Below are positions 24,733 to 35,845 of a stretch of 64,000 nucleotides of DNA, in pieces. The translations under genes and the position numbers were made by a program. A model generated the notes under the pieces. The model did no database searches and was not told where the DNA came from. It worked only from the letters and a program-made list of their open reading frames with translations. Each line of letters begins with the position of its first letter. The stretch's first letter is position 1. The DNA is from Planococcus citri (lineage: Eukaryota > Arthropoda > Insecta > Hemiptera > Pseudococcidae): the NCBI RefSeq assembly GCF_950023065.1, contig NC_088680.1, forward strand, positions 18,712,559-18,776,558. Reading direction: 5' to 3'.

Positions 24733-27429
24733 ACCACGAATGTTTTTTTTTGTGTATAAGTATTTTATACGAGTCAAAAATTTAAATTAAGTAGGTACTT
24801 ATGAAAAAACATTTCATCCTGCAGTGAATATGAATTATTTTTTTTTCAAATTCGCTGAAAGTGGCATACCTACTCGTATGTAGATCACTTCCCGAAGACT
24901 CATACTTCCATAAGAAAGTTCAAGGTCACTTTCAGCTATAATTTTGACCCAGTTCCAATTTATCCTAATTTCAAGTAAAATTCGCGATTTTAAATTATTA
25001 TTTTTACCCAAATGATTTCAACGTGTTTTTTCCAATCATGAAAAACAATCGCAAAAAAATAATTTTCAAGAGGCTTCGAAAGTGAGACAGCAGGCATGTC
25101 CATGAATGAAAGCAGTAAGCAGGCTATAAATCAAAATAACAGTATGTAATCGACATGATTTGGAATCGACTTGACCCTGAATCGATCTACGTATACCAAG
25201 AAATACGATGTATGCATGGAATAAGTAGATACATAAGTATTCCATGTCAAATATGAGTAAAATGATTCATGCATGAACGAGAAATAATGATAAAAATCAA
25301 AATATACAACGTAATTCCCATTAAGGTAAATTTCCTTTTTCAATGTGACATAGGTAAAATTTCCTTTCGCCTCGCTTACTCTACCTCTTCTCTTCTTTTC
25401 CCTCTTCCATAGTCATACGACAAACTTTCATATTACATATTATTTACCTTGAATAGGTACTCGATGGAATGGAAAAACTCATCTCACGACCACTTCCTCT
25501 CACACTTTTCATTGAAATTATGATACCTCCACCAAATTAATTAATCCTGTATAACGAGTCAAGTTCACATTTCAAAGTTTGTCCGAGCCCATTACCTAGG
25601 CCATAAAGCTTACTTCTATCACCTCGTAAAACCCAAACATCGTCGAACCAGTTTCCATATCTAACTATAAGCTTTCCTCAAAACCGGAAAAGCTCATAAA
25701 AAATGGGAAATATTCGCCTCCACCGAAATAAAAAAAGGAAAATACCTATTAGAGTAGGTACGATTCCAGTTTTGCAACAAATTTGCAAATTCAAACTCAC
25801 TCGCTTATCAGGAACGTGCCCGCGAGTCACTTTGAGAAAAAAAAATTATAAAACACAGATAACACAAAAAAGTTTGCCCTCCGCACACAATATTATGAAT
25901 GCACTGAAAACTTGAAAAAAGTAAGGAAATGGTGCAAAGAATAAAGAATTGGGTCAAGATCAGTTGAATGTGTGACTAGAAGGTGCATTAGGTACCTACT
26001 TACAACACAGTGATGATTAGAGTAAAGTGAAAGCACTCACCACCACGTCCTACATTTTTATCTAAAAAAAATAAATAAATAAATTTGGCCAAATGGACGT
26101 CAAAAACTTAATGAAACGTACATATATAACTAATTACGGTAGCTAAAAGTGATTATCATTCGAGAACATTGGAACGTTTCTACAAAAATGCAACCTATAC
26201 AATTCAGGCTCGTGGCACTTCCGAGTTCCGATACCTATACCTTGATCTAATTACTTCCTTTTCGGTGTATTTGTCCAAGCAAATTGGAGCTGGATATAAA
26301 TGGAATCAAAATCAAGGTCTCATTTTCATTTCCGCGGGCATTATTGCTTGATGTATTTAAGGAATCGTCTGAGTCTTCAGTCTCTCTTTATTGTCCAAAC
26401 CCACATGGACTCTGTAGGAGATCACCACATTGTATATTGATCGTAATAAAGTAGGATGTAACAAGATAAGAGTACCTAGTCTTTCTTTAAAATCAAATGA
26501 TAATGCACCACGTGCTCGTCTCGTATGGCAAACTGGTTTTAATGATGATAATCTTATTACTCTGTGAAGCGTGTAAATCCTTCACGTAATACACAACAAT
26601 GACATTTGTATAGGTAGTTGATATACCTACTCGCATAATACGTACATAGTTTAAATATATAGCTAGTTATTGTAGCTATATACCTATCCATCTAGGTATT
26701 CGAAACATATTCACATTTATGATTATCAAAACGTGCTATGCGAGTCGGATTTACTTCCGATATAGCATTTGGCAAGGTCGCTGATACTCGTATTTTTTTA
26801 ATAGCTGGAACAGCGTATAGAAAAATCATAATAGCAATAATCAACTTCGATATATAAACAAGACTGTGTCAGAAGCGAGGAAAAATGCTGCCACAGGAAC
26901 CAGGAAGAAGTTATAAAGCGGAAGTTTTCCTTTATTAAGTACATTGGCAACTGCTTAAGGTCGAATGTGCCCTGCATAAATACATAGGTACTCGCTATAC
27001 TTCCATCAAGCCTCACAACAAGATCCTATACGTCGTGGAGAAAGATAGGTATATACTCGTATTTTTCTGCATTATCCAAGGCCCTTTTACTTTTATACAC
27101 ACGTATGAGACAAATGGTTCTGCAAACATTCACACAAATTTACTCGAAAGCAATTAATTTTAAGGTTAAAGTTGACTTTGAAAAATTCCCCAAGATGCCC
27201 AAATCAGAATCGGTTTTATTTGTCACCATATTGTCAATCCTATGTCCATAGACGAGACCCATTTGCAATATTATCGCGTCCATTGTGAAGGTTGTTACCG
27301 TCTAATGCACCGCAATTGTTTTTCGGAAGTAGGTAATAATATGCTTTAGGTGATAGTTCCTTTACCTATAATATGAACGATATTCGAACAGACAAATCTG
27401 TAATCATCGTCGACTGAAATCAAAAATGA
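24733..27429. other. Intergenic, no gene seen
   Basis: AT-rich DNA. The ORFs at 25703-25915 and 26169-26351 have no recognisable motif, and no splice partners were found. TAGGTA-type short runs are common. No RNA gene was recognised. Confidence 0.45.
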
Positions 27430-27479
27430 TTCCAAAAAAGTTAATTCGGATAGATTTTGTGGCATTTTTTGAAAAACAA

Positions 27480-28420
27480 AAGTTTCTAAAAATTTGCTGG
27501 AGACTCCAAAACGGATTGAAACTGCCTGCGATCCACCTCAGAATAATGTCAAAAATGAAGTGTCTCTGTTTGGCAAAATTTTATGGAAATTTCGAGCATT
27601 GAAAAATCTGCTGGAGGCTCCGGTAATTTCCAAAAAGTCACTGGAGGCTCCAAAACGACTTGAAATCTACCGGTAGCCGACTTCATAGCGTATTGAAATT
27701 AGTTTGCAGAGTGAATTTTAGCTTTCCAACTGCTTTTAATGAAATTTCAAATTTTTAAAACCTGGTGGAGAGGCTCTAGGAATTTTCGAAAAATCGCTGG
27801 AGGCTCCAAAATGACTTGAAATCTACTTGCAGTCAACTCCCTAGCGTATCGAAATTAGTACACAGAATGAAATTAAAGTACTTTTGATGAAATTTTGTGG
27901 AAATTTCACGTTTCAAAAATCTACTAGAGGCTCCATGAATTTTCAAAAAGTTGCTGATGGCCACAGAATGACTCAAACCCACCAGCATTCAACTTAATAG
28001 CGTGTTTGAATTGGATTGCAGCGTGAATTTCTGGTTTCCAACTCCATTTGATGAAATTTTGTGGGAATTTCACGTTTCAAAAATCTACTAGAGGCTCCAT
28101 GAATTTTCAAAAAGTTGCTGATGGCCACAGAATGACTCAAACCCACCAGCATTCAACTTAATAGCGTGTTTGAATTGGATTGCAGCGTGAATTTCTGGTT
28201 TCCAACTCCATTTGATGAAATTTTGTGGGAATTTCAAGTTTCAAAAATGTGCTGGAGGCTCCAGAACTGCTCAAAACGGTTTGAAATCGTTTCCAATTGA
28301 TTTGGCAGGTCGAAAATAGGGTATGATCCAAATTTATCAGCTTTATAGTTCAATTCGGTAAAATTTTGATTTTTCCTCATTTTTGACCTAAATTTGATTT
28401 TCAAAAATTCACCAAAAAAT
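27480..28420 (+). repeat. Body modules of the GGAGGCTCC foldback family, without termini
   Basis: About seven copies of a ~130-bp module, each with (C)TGGAGGCTCC, a run like AATTTTCAAAAAGTCGCTGG, and TTTGATGAAATTTTGTGG. Two adjacent stretches (about 27897-28052 and 28061-28218) are almost identical over some 155 bp, indicating recent local duplication. The right end runs into the same TAGGGTATGATCCAAATTTA and CACCAAAAAATCGAAAAA sequence that lies inside copies A-C. No TAGTCGGGG terminus is present, so this is a partial relic. Confidence 0.65.
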
Positions 28421-28436
28421 CGAAAAACATATTTTA

Positions 28437-28905
28437 ACTGAACTAGTCATGATTATAGGAAATGTGACGTAGAATAATTTTAAGTTCAATCATTTTTTTC
28501 CCTCTGACACTTCATTTCGGCGATACATTCGAAAAGCGTAGATTGACAAAGGTTAATGACCTCTTGCGGGGGTGGCCGACAAATTGCGATGTGCAACTTT
28601 GGTCAAAATATTTTCGAGTCTACTGTTAATCGACTTCACGTTTTAAATTGTCGATTTTCACTTTTAAAAACAATTTTCATAAAATTGATAACTTTACCCA
28701 CTCCTCAGTAAGGGTGAAATCGCCATTTTGGGAAAAGCTGAACTGGTCATGCTGATAGGAAATTTAGCGTGGAACAATTTTTGTTCAAACATTTTTTCTC
28801 TCAGACTCTTCATTTCGGCGATACAGCCGGAAAACGTGGATCGGCAAAGGTTAATGACCTCTTGCGGGGGTAGCTGGCAAGTTGCAGGGTACAACTTTTG
28901 ATGGG
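28437..28905 (+). repeat. Two-copy direct repeat, ~301-bp period
   Basis: Blocks at about 28437-28605 and 28738-28905 share TGAACTRGTCATG, CTTCATTTCGGCGATACA, GCAAAGGTTAATGACCTC (one mismatch) and CTTGCGGGGGT. Divergence is moderate. The block follows directly on the foldback body fragment and may be part of a larger unrecognised element. Confidence 0.6.
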
Positions 28906-28930
28906 TTGTTCTAGAGACCAACCTGAACAA

Positions 28931-30880
28931 ATAATGTGAAATTCAGCTTTCCCCCAATTTTTTCGAGGTTCGACCATAAATTTTGCTAAAATGACTGGAC
29001 TATTTAAATGAAAGTTGAAAAATAAATTTTGATCATATTTTCCGACTTTTAAGAACTAAATATTGTGCTCCATACTTTCTTCATTTCATCACACAATGAA
29101 AATTCTAAAAAAAAAAAATTAAGTAGGTAGGTCTAGGTACGTATTTTCATAAGAAGTGAAAAAATATTTTTCCTCAACTTAAACTTTGAAAAATCGAGAA
29201 GACAGTTTTAGAAATTCTAAAAAATGTTCTAAAAGAAAATTAAAAATAAACGTCAAATTTTTCAACTTTTTAGCAGTCTTTTAAAAAAAATTTAACGACC
29301 TCTCATCTCTTCGTACCCCCCCCCCTCCTCTTACTTAATCACAAAATAGAGAGATTTTTAAAAATAAATATCAAAGTCAAAATTGATAGTTTTTATCGAA
29401 TAGTTGAAAATAAAATTTAAAAAAAAAACATTCTAGTACATTTTCGATAAAACAGAGACTGTGAAAACAAATCCTTGAAATTTCGAATTAGAGAACAACG
29501 CCATTTCTATAAATTCATTGAAAATATCTATCTCAATTTTTAATTTCAATTCTTAAATTCAATCTGTAGTGATAAAATAATACAACACTCAAAAAATAAT
29601 TTATGATTCTTGATCTGAGTAAAAAAGTTATTTTCGCTCATTTTGAAATGAAAACTCCCAAAATTCGCCAAGAAAACGAACAAATAGATACTAGAAAGTT
29701 CGAAGCATTACTTTTCAAAACAAAAATATATATAACCCTCTTTTTTCCTCATTAGGTACATTTTTTTTTTTTTTTGAATTTCCACGTGTCATTTACAGAA
29801 ATACGTAAAAATCACGAAAAACATCAAGTAAGAAACTTGAAAACTTAAAAATAAAAGTAAGAAACTGTGCGACAAAAATATTGAAAAAAATGAACCCTGC
29901 CTCGCCTTTGTAATGTTCGTATGTACTTGAATTTAAAAATTGAATTAAAGATAAAAATTTGACTGAAATCACGAGAAAAAAAACAATTCAGTAAAAATTC
30001 ACATGGCAAACAATTTAAAAATGACACAAAAACATTGATTTCTGCAATCAAATCACTAGGTAGATAGATAAGTACTTCTTGCTAATTTTTCGACCTCGTA
30101 AAATAAAAAAGAAAAAAATTCGATAAAATTTCAACAATCGCGTCGTCATTTGAAAGAAAAAACCCATCAAAATTTATTCTGCCAGTTCTTTCAATTAACA
30201 CTCGAAATCTTCCAATTGCGACCTCGAATCACAAAACAATTACTTTTATGAATAGTACACGACCATATAACAATAATACGACATCAAATCATCCAATTTT
30301 AAGCAAATGAGAAAAAAATTTGTTCAAAAAACATCGAAGAAGAAAAAAAAACACGAGTCATCGCAAAAAAACAAGAAATCAGTGCCACAACAACTGCGTA
30401 ATTGGAACAACTGACTCTTCAACACTGCCATCCCTGGTGCTTGAGATCTTGCCTCAGCTATGAAAAATTGCAAATAGGAAGGAAGCGAATGATCGTGTAA
30501 TAAAAATGAGTTCGTGGAACTGGCTTTGGTAGGAGGTTTGTTTATTTTCTGTAATTTTTTACGTCTCTGTCCCCCTAGGTTTCTCACCCTTGGTATAAAC
30601 AAAGCCACCTTCATGGGCAAGGTCCTACGAGTATATCGAGAGTCTCTTGCATGTGCATACTCTTAAAAAAATTCTATGGGTAAGATTCAGTCGATGATTC
30701 GTGTATTCGAGTATGAGGGGGCGATGAAAGATGGTGTGAGGAGTGCAGAGAATATGGATCGACCTCGCGATGTGATACCAAAGTCCACTCGGCAACAACA
30801 AATGTGCGGAAGGAAAACAACATTTGGATTTGAAAGACATAATCGGAAATGATCAGTGCAATGTCGCGAGGACCCTGACA
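28931..30880. other. Intergenic, no gene seen
   Basis: AT-rich with a C tract at about 29317-29326 and T/A homopolymers. ORFs on the minus strand at 30324-30881 are short and lack motif support. The last part may include upstream regulatory DNA of Larp6. Confidence 0.4.
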
Positions 30881-31393
30881 TTAGGTATGTCTGGTTTTGG
30901 AATTGTTGCGCACACGCGGTACTTGTTATTTCTCACTGACGGTAGCAGGTAAAGAGAGTGAAAAAACCAGGTAGGTACATAGAGTTTGTGGATGGCTGTG
31001 GTGGTGGCAGAGTGTTGCACTGTAACCCTGACATAATCGTTTATATAAGTCGCTTTTCAGTCTGCATCAACTTTGGAGGCAAGTGTACTGTGGTTCCCAC
31101 ACAGTCTGTTGCATTCCTGCTGCTACTAAATAACAGTGAAAGTGCGTGTTGGCGCGATGTTTTTATTTATTTAACCGGCTTGATGAACGATTTCTGTTTT
31201 CGGTTTCGTTTTCAATCATCCATTAATTTATTTGTTTATTATCGTATATCGTAATTTATTTCTCGGATATATTTATTATCAAATTTTTAAATTTTCATAG
31301 TATTTATTGTGTTTCGTCGTTGGTCTCATTTTTTAATAGTGATTTGTGCGTGTGTTCGTTATTCGCCTGTTAAATAGCAAAAAATATCTCAAA
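30881..31393 (+). promoter_or_regulatory. Probable Larp6 5' leader / promoter
   Basis: Upstream of the Larp6 start the composition becomes more balanced. A TATATAAG lies at 31042-31049, followed by a TCAGTC initiator-like sequence at 31058-31063. The spacing (about 17 bases) is short for a TATA-Inr pair; the ATCA near 31066 is better spaced. A donor-like CAGGTAGGTAC at about 30968 hints at a 5'UTR intron, but no acceptor is convincing. Transcript evidence would be needed to fix the start site. Confidence 0.3.
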
Positions 31394-33205
31394 ATGTCAG
31401 ATGTTACCAGCTCAAATGAGGAAACAGCAGTGGCCATTGTGCCTGTCCCAGTAGCTCTGGATCCAGCTGTCAAGAAGACTGAATCGGGTGACTTGATCAT
31501 CACAAAATCAGCAAAATTGTTGGAAAATCGTTGTAGCATATCATCGGTGGATAGCAGTATTTCCTTATCTTACGATGCTGTTCCATTTACACCTCGTAGT
31601 TCACTCACCATCAGCACAGATGACGAGTCTAAGATTGTGAACCATTTTGGTATCAATAGCAGTAGCAGCCACACAGATTCATCTTCTGATGCAGCTGTCT
31701 CTGGTAATGAATCGAAGAAGATAAAAACCAATAGTGGTGGTGATAGTAGCAATGACGAAGAACCATTTGAGGCACCTGATGAAGAGCTCACCAAACGCAT
31801 TGTTGATCAGGTAGAATATTATTTTTCTGATGAGAATATTGTTAAGGATGCTTTCCTGCTCAAACATGTTCGTCGAAATAAAGAGGGATACGTTTCCCTC
31901 AAGCTGATTGCCAGCTTTAAACGAGTTAAACATATAGCTAGAGATTGGCGTGTTGTTCGTGTAGCTTTGGAGAAATCCACCAAGCTGGAGATTAATGAAG
32001 CTGGCACTAAGCTCAGGCGAAAAGATCCGCTACCCTTGTATGACCAAACTACACCTTCACGAACTGTGGTTGCAGTTGATATCCCACCAGAAAAGGCTAC
32101 TATTGAATGTATAGCTGAGTTATTCCGCACTTGTGGTGAAATAGCCCTTGTACGCATCCTTAGGCCTGGCAATCCAATCCCAGCTGATGTACGCCCATTT
32201 TACAACAAGCATCCTGAAATGCATAATACTGTGAGCGCATTGGTTGAATTTGTGCGCACTGAATCAGCTCACAATGCTTTGAATCGTGATGCGGAAAATG
32301 ATCCAAATCATATCCAAGTTCTCGAGCTAAATGCTCCTCCATCGAAAAAGAAGGTTGCTGTCAAAACTAAATTCCCGAACCGTATTTATGACCAAGACTA
32401 TGGCACATCATCCTGTGCCAGTGGCTCTGAAACTGATGAAAGGTATAAACTGCATATGCAAAGACGCTGCTCATCGCCACATTTGACCAATAAACCAATT
32501 GGTAGCAATAACTCTGGTGACCAGCATTGGGGTCAACGTCGCTGGTCTAGAGATTCTGGTACAGACAGTTCATCCTCTAGTTTCTCACGTTCTCGCTCCA
32601 ACAGCGGAGTTTACTACATTCCAGAGCAGAGACGTCTCTCAGCTGGCTGGGAATCCAGCTCGGATAGCTACAGCTCATGCAGATCTCGTTCCAACAGCGG
32701 TGTCTCCATTCCTGAGGTGTTCCACATGCGTCGTTACTCACTACCTCGAAAAGAACCCGACTGCTGCTGCTGCAGTTTCCCGAAATGTGAGTCTTCCGGA
32801 GGTGCTGGACGTCGCTACTCTGTTGGTAGGGGATCAGATGATGGTTACCATGCAGCACCACTTTCACGTTGCAACAGTGGGGAAAGTTGTGATGGACCTT
32901 ATCGTAAAGAATCCATACCAGAATATTATCCATTGCATCGAAGCAATGGTTCATTTGAGAGGAGGTCATCTATCACAAAAACCAACAACGATGGTCCCTG
33001 GTCACGTAACAGCAGTGTTTCATCAGCTTCTGAGTCTGGTCGCAGATTATCTGACTGTGAAGGACGTGGTATGGTAAGGCAGCGCTCATTCGGTAATAAT
33101 ATTGGTAATTTGGCTAATTCTGATACCATTGTGCGGTTACCTCGAGGTCCTGATGGTGGTCGTGGATTTCAAAGGGAATTAATTGAGTATGCTCTGCCAG
33201 AGTAA
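31394..33205 (+). CDS. Larp6: La-related protein 6 (LARP6)
   Basis: RNA-binding protein of the LARP6 family, which binds structured or specific mRNAs and controls their translation and localisation. A single uninterrupted 603-residue ORF. The start is ATG 31394 (context CTCAAAATGTC); the open frame extends 16 codons further upstream without an ATG. Domain order: acidic/Ser-rich N-terminus (1-125); La motif about 128-212 with VDQVEYYFSDENIVKDAFLL and HVRRNKEGYVSLKLIASFK, very close to vertebrate LARP6; RRM-like domain about 222-315 with GEIALVRILRPG; a long Ser/Arg-rich tail (350-570); and a C-terminal SUZ-C motif at about 579-593 (VRLPRGPDGGRGF), diagnostic for LARP6. Seven RRxS sites lie in the tail. 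A cluster of five cysteines, DCCCCSFPKC, is at 456-465. Codon use is less AT-biased than the flanks. No introns interrupt the CDS. Confidence 0.96.
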   Translation: MSDVTSSNEETAVAIVPVPVALDPAVKKTESGDLIITKSAKLLENRCSISSVDSSISLSYDAVPFTPRSSLTISTDDESKIVNHFGINSSSSHTDSSSDAAVSGNESKKIKTNSGGDSSNDEEPFEAPDEELTKRIVDQVEYYFSDENIVKDAFLLKHVRRNKEGYVSLKLIASFKRVKHIARDWRVVRVALEKSTKLEINEAGTKLRRKDPLPLYDQTTPSRTVVAVDIPPEKATIECIAELFRTCGEIALVRILRPGNPIPADVRPFYNKHPEMHNTVSALVEFVRTESAHNALNRDAENDPNHIQVLELNAPPSKKKVAVKTKFPNRIYDQDYGTSSCASGSETDERYKLHMQRRCSSPHLTNKPIGSNNSGDQHWGQRRWSRDSGTDSSSSSFSRSRSNSGVYYIPEQRRLSAGWESSSDSYSSCRSRSNSGVSIPEVFHMRRYSLPRKEPDCCCCSFPKCESSGGAGRRYSVGRGSDDGYHAAPLSRCNSGESCDGPYRKESIPEYYPLHRSNGSFERRSSITKTNNDGPWSRNSSVSSASESGRRLSDCEGRGMVRQRSFGNNIGNLANSDTIVRLPRGPDGGRGFQRELIEYALPE

Positions 33206-34500
33206 TCTCCATATATTGGGATCTTTCTGTCCATGATGAGATCAGTTTCCACCTAAAGTGGACCCATTTCAATCCTTATTTCCTAAATAATGAAAACAAT
33301 GCCGGTATAATTTTTCTTCAGTATTTTAACTTATGTATACTAAAAAGGTAGTGTCTTTTTATTTAAACATTTATTATATTTTATCTAGAGTGAGAATTCC
33401 TCTTCCCTCTCACTCTTTCTCTATGCCCCTTCCTTTTAAAGTTAGGTATTTAACTACACCTACACTATTATGTAATCAGATTCAATTGTGCCATCTTTCT
33501 TCTTTATAAAGTGATCCTATGCCAATCTGGAATGATATGGTTTTCTATAGCACAATAAAATTTAGTGACCAATAACATGTGCTATACCTAGGTATAGGTG
33601 TAAAAAATCATTTGACTGCATTTATAAATATTATTAATTTTATAAGTCAAATATAAAATGTTATATTGCACAGCAATTATACACATGTAGGTATTTACAA
33701 CATCTGATGTCCTACTATGACTTTTTTTTATGTACCTACCTAAACCAAATGTGATATTTATTCTATTAAGTAAAGTATAGGTCTATATAAATTATGTGGA
33801 TGCTAATCGAAATGGATTTTCATGTATGTATAAGTATTTTTCTTCTTCTATTCATTGTCAAAGTGTAGTAGGAAGAATCTAAAGTATTGAGGGGAAAAAA
33901 TAAGCTATGTTGGTAAAAAGTATTTTGGTATATAAAAAATCCATTAAAAAGTATCCACATTTTAAAAAAATTATGATGATAAGCATTTAAAAAATATTTT
34001 TTCATGTTATTTTATACGTTGCAACGTTGTAAAGTACCTACTGGTAAAAACGAACTAGGAACTTTACCAAGTCCTTCATTATTCATGTTTAATAGGTACC
34101 TACACGAATGATGTATTTTTAATTTATTATTACGAGTGTTTCTTTATTATTTTTTGTTTACCCTATCCTATGAGGTATGTTTCAAAATGTACATATTTAT
34201 TTTTGTTATTTGATTGTTGTTTTTGAGATGTTGTTAAATGCAATATTTATTTTGGATTAATTTATTTAACGACATTTATTTATTATTATTTATAGCGTAG
34301 CTGTGAATTTTTCTCTTTTTTTTGTGTTTAATTTATTTTTACAATTTTTTCTTTTTTTCTTTCTTTTCTTCTACCTATTCAGATTATTCAAATGAATTGT
34401 GTGTAATACTTTATTTATTATTTATCCTAATTTATTCATTTGAATTATATTTATTTGGGATCATGAAATCAGTCGAGTGTTCATTTTTCTATATTTGATA
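33206..34500 (+). other. Probable Larp6 3'UTR, AU-rich
   Basis: Downstream of the Larp6 stop. A polyadenylation hexamer AATAAA is at 33554-33559. From 34130 to 34460 the sequence is dense in ATTTATTTA/TTATTTATT motifs, as in AU-rich mRNA stability elements, and may belong to a longer 3'UTR isoform. No ORF is supported here. Confidence 0.45.
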
Positions 34501-35833
34501 ATTTAAAATCTCACACATACATTTGACATTGAATTTAGACAGTAGACACTATTTCATCAACTCCCTCTTCATCACCCTCGAATGTCTTCTACATTAAATT
34601 TACAGACTCCCATTCAACTTGTCATGATCAACTTTTTAAACTTTTATGTTGAAAAACGATGATTGTGGTATTTAATATTCAATTATTATTCATACTATTT
34701 GGCAAAATACACAAGGCAATGACCTCAAAAATTTTTGGCCACCCAATATTTTTACAAAACGTGCAGACTGCAGATATACCTACCCCATTCTATTCAAATT
34801 TTGTTTCATTTCGTCATGCACTCTCACGAGTATTTGAAAATTAAAACACTTTTTTAAAAAAAAATTACATTAGGTAGGTACCTATCCTAAATAAGTGTAA
34901 CAAATTTATTCATATTATGGGAAATGTTATCGGTGATTTGCTGTACGCTTTAGCCAAGGTTGAAGTGCTCATCATAATTCAACTTTAAACATGTACCTAC
35001 TTTTGTTGTTTTAGTTGCAATGTGGGCAATGATCTTTGAAAAAATTAAGTTGGAATTTCCAAGAAATTAACCTAATTGAAATCGCATCAGTCATTCAGAA
35101 TAATTCAAAAATTATTTCAAAAAAAGAAATCTATGTATTGATCTTCATAAACAAATATCATCTTAAAACTACCAAAAAATAAGAACGACACGAGAAGAAA
35201 TTTCCAAAATAAACAAAACCTTGACATAAATCTATTATCTTTCGGCGGTTTGAGTGAAAAATTTCTTCGAACACTCGCATCGGTGTATTTTATACCTAGT
35301 CATCGATTAAAATCCTCTACGTATTTAAATAGGACAACAGACGAGGCTCTGTGGCATTATCAGCGTTCCAACTTCCAACCTCAAGCAACAAGCTATAGCA
35401 AAGAGAACTTGGTTATAGGTTCATGTGACTCTGACTCATAAAAATTGGAAAAATTTTCGAAAACCCTCCCAGCTCTAGATAAATTATAACGAAAGGTCAC
35501 GCATCGAGTTTTTGAAAGTAACTTACACACTAAACACAGCATTATACCATATCGTGACATGTACATCTGCACAAACCAAGGACCTAGGTGTTTCCATTCA
35601 CTTTATAGCGGTTTTTTCATAGCTCACTGTCGAACCTATAAATTAGATAACTTTCGACGGAAGTGTATTTGTTTTTTTTCCCCCATTAAGAAATACCTAT
35701 TTTTTTCACTTTTTACCGCCTTCCACTCATTAGTGGTTTTTTGGGAAAAGGGTATTGGCCGCTCTGTGGTGGTTTTCGCACATTCCAACCTGATTCTTTT
35801 TTTTCTTCGGAGATTTGCCAGTGGTGTAGGCGA
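34501..35833. other. Intergenic, no gene seen
   Basis: Unremarkable AT-rich DNA. ORFs at 34659-34844, 35250-35441 and 35559-35840 show no motif or splice continuity. Confidence 0.4.
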
Positions 35834-35845
35834 CACGTGACGTCA
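35834..35845. promoter_or_regulatory. Overlapping E-box and CRE: CACGTGACGTCA
   Basis: A perfect CACGTG E-box (35834-35839) overlaps a perfect palindromic CRE TGACGTCA (35838-35845) in a locally GC-richer patch (35815-35890). Such composites can bind bHLH and ATF/CREB proteins. No gene can be tied to it here; chance occurrence is possible. Confidence 0.3.

Noticed and set aside
32499..33077. 192-codon plus-strand ORF
   Set aside because: Alternative frame inside the Larp6 Ser/Arg-rich tail.
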